The position numbers and the translations under genes were made by a program. Under the pieces are notes generated by a model. That model searched no databases. It had not been told where the DNA came from and saw only the letters and a list, made by a program, of their open reading frames with translations. 64,000 nucleotides of DNA from Paenibacillus lignilyticus. GTDB taxonomy: Bacteria; Bacillota; Bacilli; Paenibacillales; Paenibacillaceae. Position 1 is the first letter of the stretch. Every line of letters begins with the position of its first letter. The stretch lies in assembly GCF_017942085.1 (NCBI RefSeq), contig NZ_JAGKSP010000002.1:952865-1016864 (forward strand), given 5' to 3'. Below are positions 62,617 through 64,000 of this stretch, in pieces.

Positions 62617-63096
62617 ATGAAAATCACCGTTGGCGTACAAGCCGTCATCATTCAAAACGACGCTATACTTACCATCCATAAAAGGGACACCGACACATTA
62701 GAAGACTCTTACATTCTCCCCGGCGGCAAACAAGAGTTTGGCGAAACCCTGGAGCAGGCGATCTATCGTGAAGTATTCGAGGAGGTGGGAGTCGCGGTAG
62801 ACGTCGGAGAGCTGCTATTCCTCCGTGAGTTTATTGGAAGCAATCACGATAATGCCCAAACCAATGGCAGCCTACATATCATCAGCCCTATTTTTCGCTG
62901 CAAGTTCAAAGACGGAGACGGTACCGCCATCCCTGCATCTTCCCCTAATCCAGACCCTGACCAAATCGGAGTCGCCTGGATTCCGCTTCATGAATTAGCT
63001 AACTTTCCATTTTATCCAAATTCATTGATTCCCCAGCTGATCGAAATTGCGAACGGAACTAAACCAAAGCGTTGTTATGTTGGCGATGTGAACTAG
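62617..63096 (+). CDS. Nudix hydrolase
   Basis: 159 residues, AAGGAGGAG before ATG 62617. The Nudix box is complete: GGKQEFGETLEQAIYREVFE followed by EVGV (G-x5-E-x7-R-E-x2-E-E-x-G). KITVGVQAVIIQNDAILTIH forms the first strands. Cleaves a nucleoside diphosphate linked to some X; the specific substrate is not readable. Confidence 0.92.
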   Translation: MKITVGVQAVIIQNDAILTIHKRDTDTLEDSYILPGGKQEFGETLEQAIYREVFEEVGVAVDVGELLFLREFIGSNHDNAQTNGSLHIISPIFRCKFKDGDGTAIPASSPNPDPDQIGVAWIPLHELANFPFYPNSLIPQLIEIANGTKPKRCYVGDVN

Positions 63097-63110
63097 AACT
63101 TAGAACCCAT

Positions 63111-63587
63111 TCATAGGTTATGGATCCTCCGAGTCTCATAGATTTGCCCAATATGATGCGAGGCGTGCCGGATATCATGTTTCAGGGCATCGCTAACCGT
63201 TGCCTTCCCATGCTCATGCACAAGAACTCGGTCCAATGAATCCGGCAAGGTACTGCAGAGGTAGGAGATATAGTCTCGCATCATGGCGAACAGTTTCATC
63301 TCCATGTCAATGGACCGATTTCTATAGCTCATCTTGGCGCTCCAAACATCCCCATTAAAATCATTAAACAAATAGGTTGCTCCCGTGTCCGCCAAAGCAT
63401 ATCGGTTAATTTGAAAATAATTCATATCACAGTCAATAAGATGATGGACGATTTCCCTGATTGTCCATTTGCCGTCTGCTCTGGCCTGATCCAGATCAGA
63501 ATCGCTTAATCCTGCAATGGCATGCGCAAGCTCCAACGGCGCTCTCTGGTAGGCGTTAATAAGATCTTGACCTACTGCTGAAATCAT
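63111..63587 (-). CDS. DinB family (metal-binding four-helix) protein
   Basis: 158 residues from ATG 63587 (GGAGGGG 5 bases upstream). The DinB/YfiT three-His pattern is visible: KWTIREIVHHLIDCDMNYF, and SDALKHDIRHASHHIGQIYE near the end. Family members include bacillithiol and mycothiol S-transferases, but the function of this one is unknown. Confidence 0.87.
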   Translation of the reverse strand: MISAVGQDLINAYQRAPLELAHAIAGLSDSDLDQARADGKWTIREIVHHLIDCDMNYFQINRYALADTGATYLFNDFNGDVWSAKMSYRNRSIDMEMKLFAMMRDYISYLCSTLPDSLDRVLVHEHGKATVSDALKHDIRHASHHIGQIYETRRIHNL

Positions 63588-63751
63588 CGCGATCCCCTCC
63601 AATCTACTTCCCATCATCCGTGACATTTGCATATAACGGCTCTACCTTTGTCCTAAGTCCGTCCTAACAATAGAGATGTACGCCATAGGACATAAGAAAA
63701 CACTATCAGTAACTCGTATTTTCTTAAAGCGTGAATTTTGTAGCAGAATAT

Positions 63752-63777
63752 AAAAAAAGCACCCGCATGGGTGCTTC
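63752..63777 (-). terminator. Terminator of the rRNA operon
   Basis: Minus strand AGCACCC/GGGTGCT stem with a 4-base loop, then TTTTTTTA. It lies about 100 bp after the 23S 3' end. Confidence 0.85.
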
Positions 63778-63879
63778 CAAATCTATAGGGTTACACATTG
63801 AAAACTGGATACGAACCTTTGCGAAGGTTTTGTTTAGCTGATCTTGTCCGAAGTTGAACATCCGAGCTGAATGTTCGTA

Positions 63880-64000
63880 GGATAAGCCCTCGACCGATTA
63901 GTATTCGTCAGCTGCATGCATTGCTGCACTTCCACCTCGAACCTATCAACCTGATCGTCTTTCAGGGGTCTTACATACTGGGAAATCTCATCTTGAGGGG
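63880..64000 (-). rRNA. 23S rRNA, 3' end (partial)
   Basis: Minus strand from the right edge to about 63880. It contains GATGAGATTTCCCAG, AGACCCCTGAAAGACGATCA, GGTTGATAGGTTCGAGGTGG and GCTGACGAATACTAATCGGT, ending CGAGGGCTTATCC, the universally recognisable end of bacterial 23S rRNA. The 3' boundary is estimated by comparison with the Bacillus 23S end from memory (a few bases of error). The rest lies outside the window. A hairpin (GAACATTC/ATGTTC) follows, probably a processing stem. Confidence 0.93.

Noticed and set aside
63640..63750. Possible tRNA or 5S gene between DinB and the rRNA terminator
   Set aside because: No cloverleaf, T-loop or 5S pattern could be found.

Overview
The window reads as a chromosomal segment of a Paenibacillus-like, endospore-forming Bacillota. 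Evidence: strong GGAGG-type ribosome binding sites, an SLH-anchored subtilase, 'copper amine oxidase N-terminal' stalk domains, a YesM/YesN two-component pair beside an LplB/LplC-type sugar ABC transporter, an ECF sigma factor with a DUF4179 partner, and the 3' end of a Bacillales-type 23S rRNA at the right edge. Species assignment is inference. No integrase, transposase, CRISPR array or tRNA was seen.

Layout. 1-3.6 kb (minus): 5' part of a very large DUF5724/DUF4132 (MolR-like) protein plus a small possibly beta-grasp protein. 3.9-7.6 kb: a LysM protein (plus strand), an AAA ATPase with a P-loop kinase-like protein, a small membrane protein and a VanW-like protein. 7.8-17 kb (minus): a decayed gene, three APH-fold phosphotransferases, an RCC1-repeat secreted protein, an ECF sigma/anti-sigma pair, a methyltransferase and an unknown protein. 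17-25 kb: a SUMF1-domain protein, an orphan tail-spike-like protein with 19 14-residue repeats and a G2 self-cleaving domain (plus), a ROK-NTF2 fusion with a class I mannose-6-phosphate isomerase (minus), and a secreted stalk/PKD protein (plus). 25.4-26.6 kb: an acyltransferase.

26.9-48 kb is the centrepiece, a long minus-strand carbohydrate locus. A YesN-type regulator and YesM-type sensor kinase end at a terminator. Beyond it, a candidate promoter with an extended -10 box and a cre-like site precedes two permeases, a solute-binding lipoprotein, an unassigned probable glycosidase, a GH101 endo-alpha-N-acetylgalactosaminidase, a GH116 enzyme, CutC, an asparaginase, a sugar-phosphate-isomerase-like protein, a GH29 alpha-L-fucosidase and a Cys-type sulfatase. 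None of the catabolic enzymes has a visible signal peptide. The set looks like an import-then-digest pathway for a fucosylated, possibly sulfated mucin-type O-glycan or glycopeptide, with final breakdown in the cytoplasm.

48-57 kb: a repeat-rich gap, a TetR regulator, an SLH-anchored active subtilase, and upstream of it a second subtilase homologue that has lost all three catalytic residues. The promoter region of this pair holds a perfect 18-bp palindrome and a consensus CcpA (cre) site. 57.6-64 kb: a GntR-like regulator, an ABC exporter with N-terminal zinc ribbon plus its DUF1854 partner, an NAD-dependent epimerase/dehydratase, a Nudix hydrolase, a DinB-family protein and the end of an rRNA operon with no 5S gene after the 23S.

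Several intergenic gaps carry short tandem or inverted repeat families (about 7.75, 17.1, 25.2, 26.7 and 48.2-48.5 kb).
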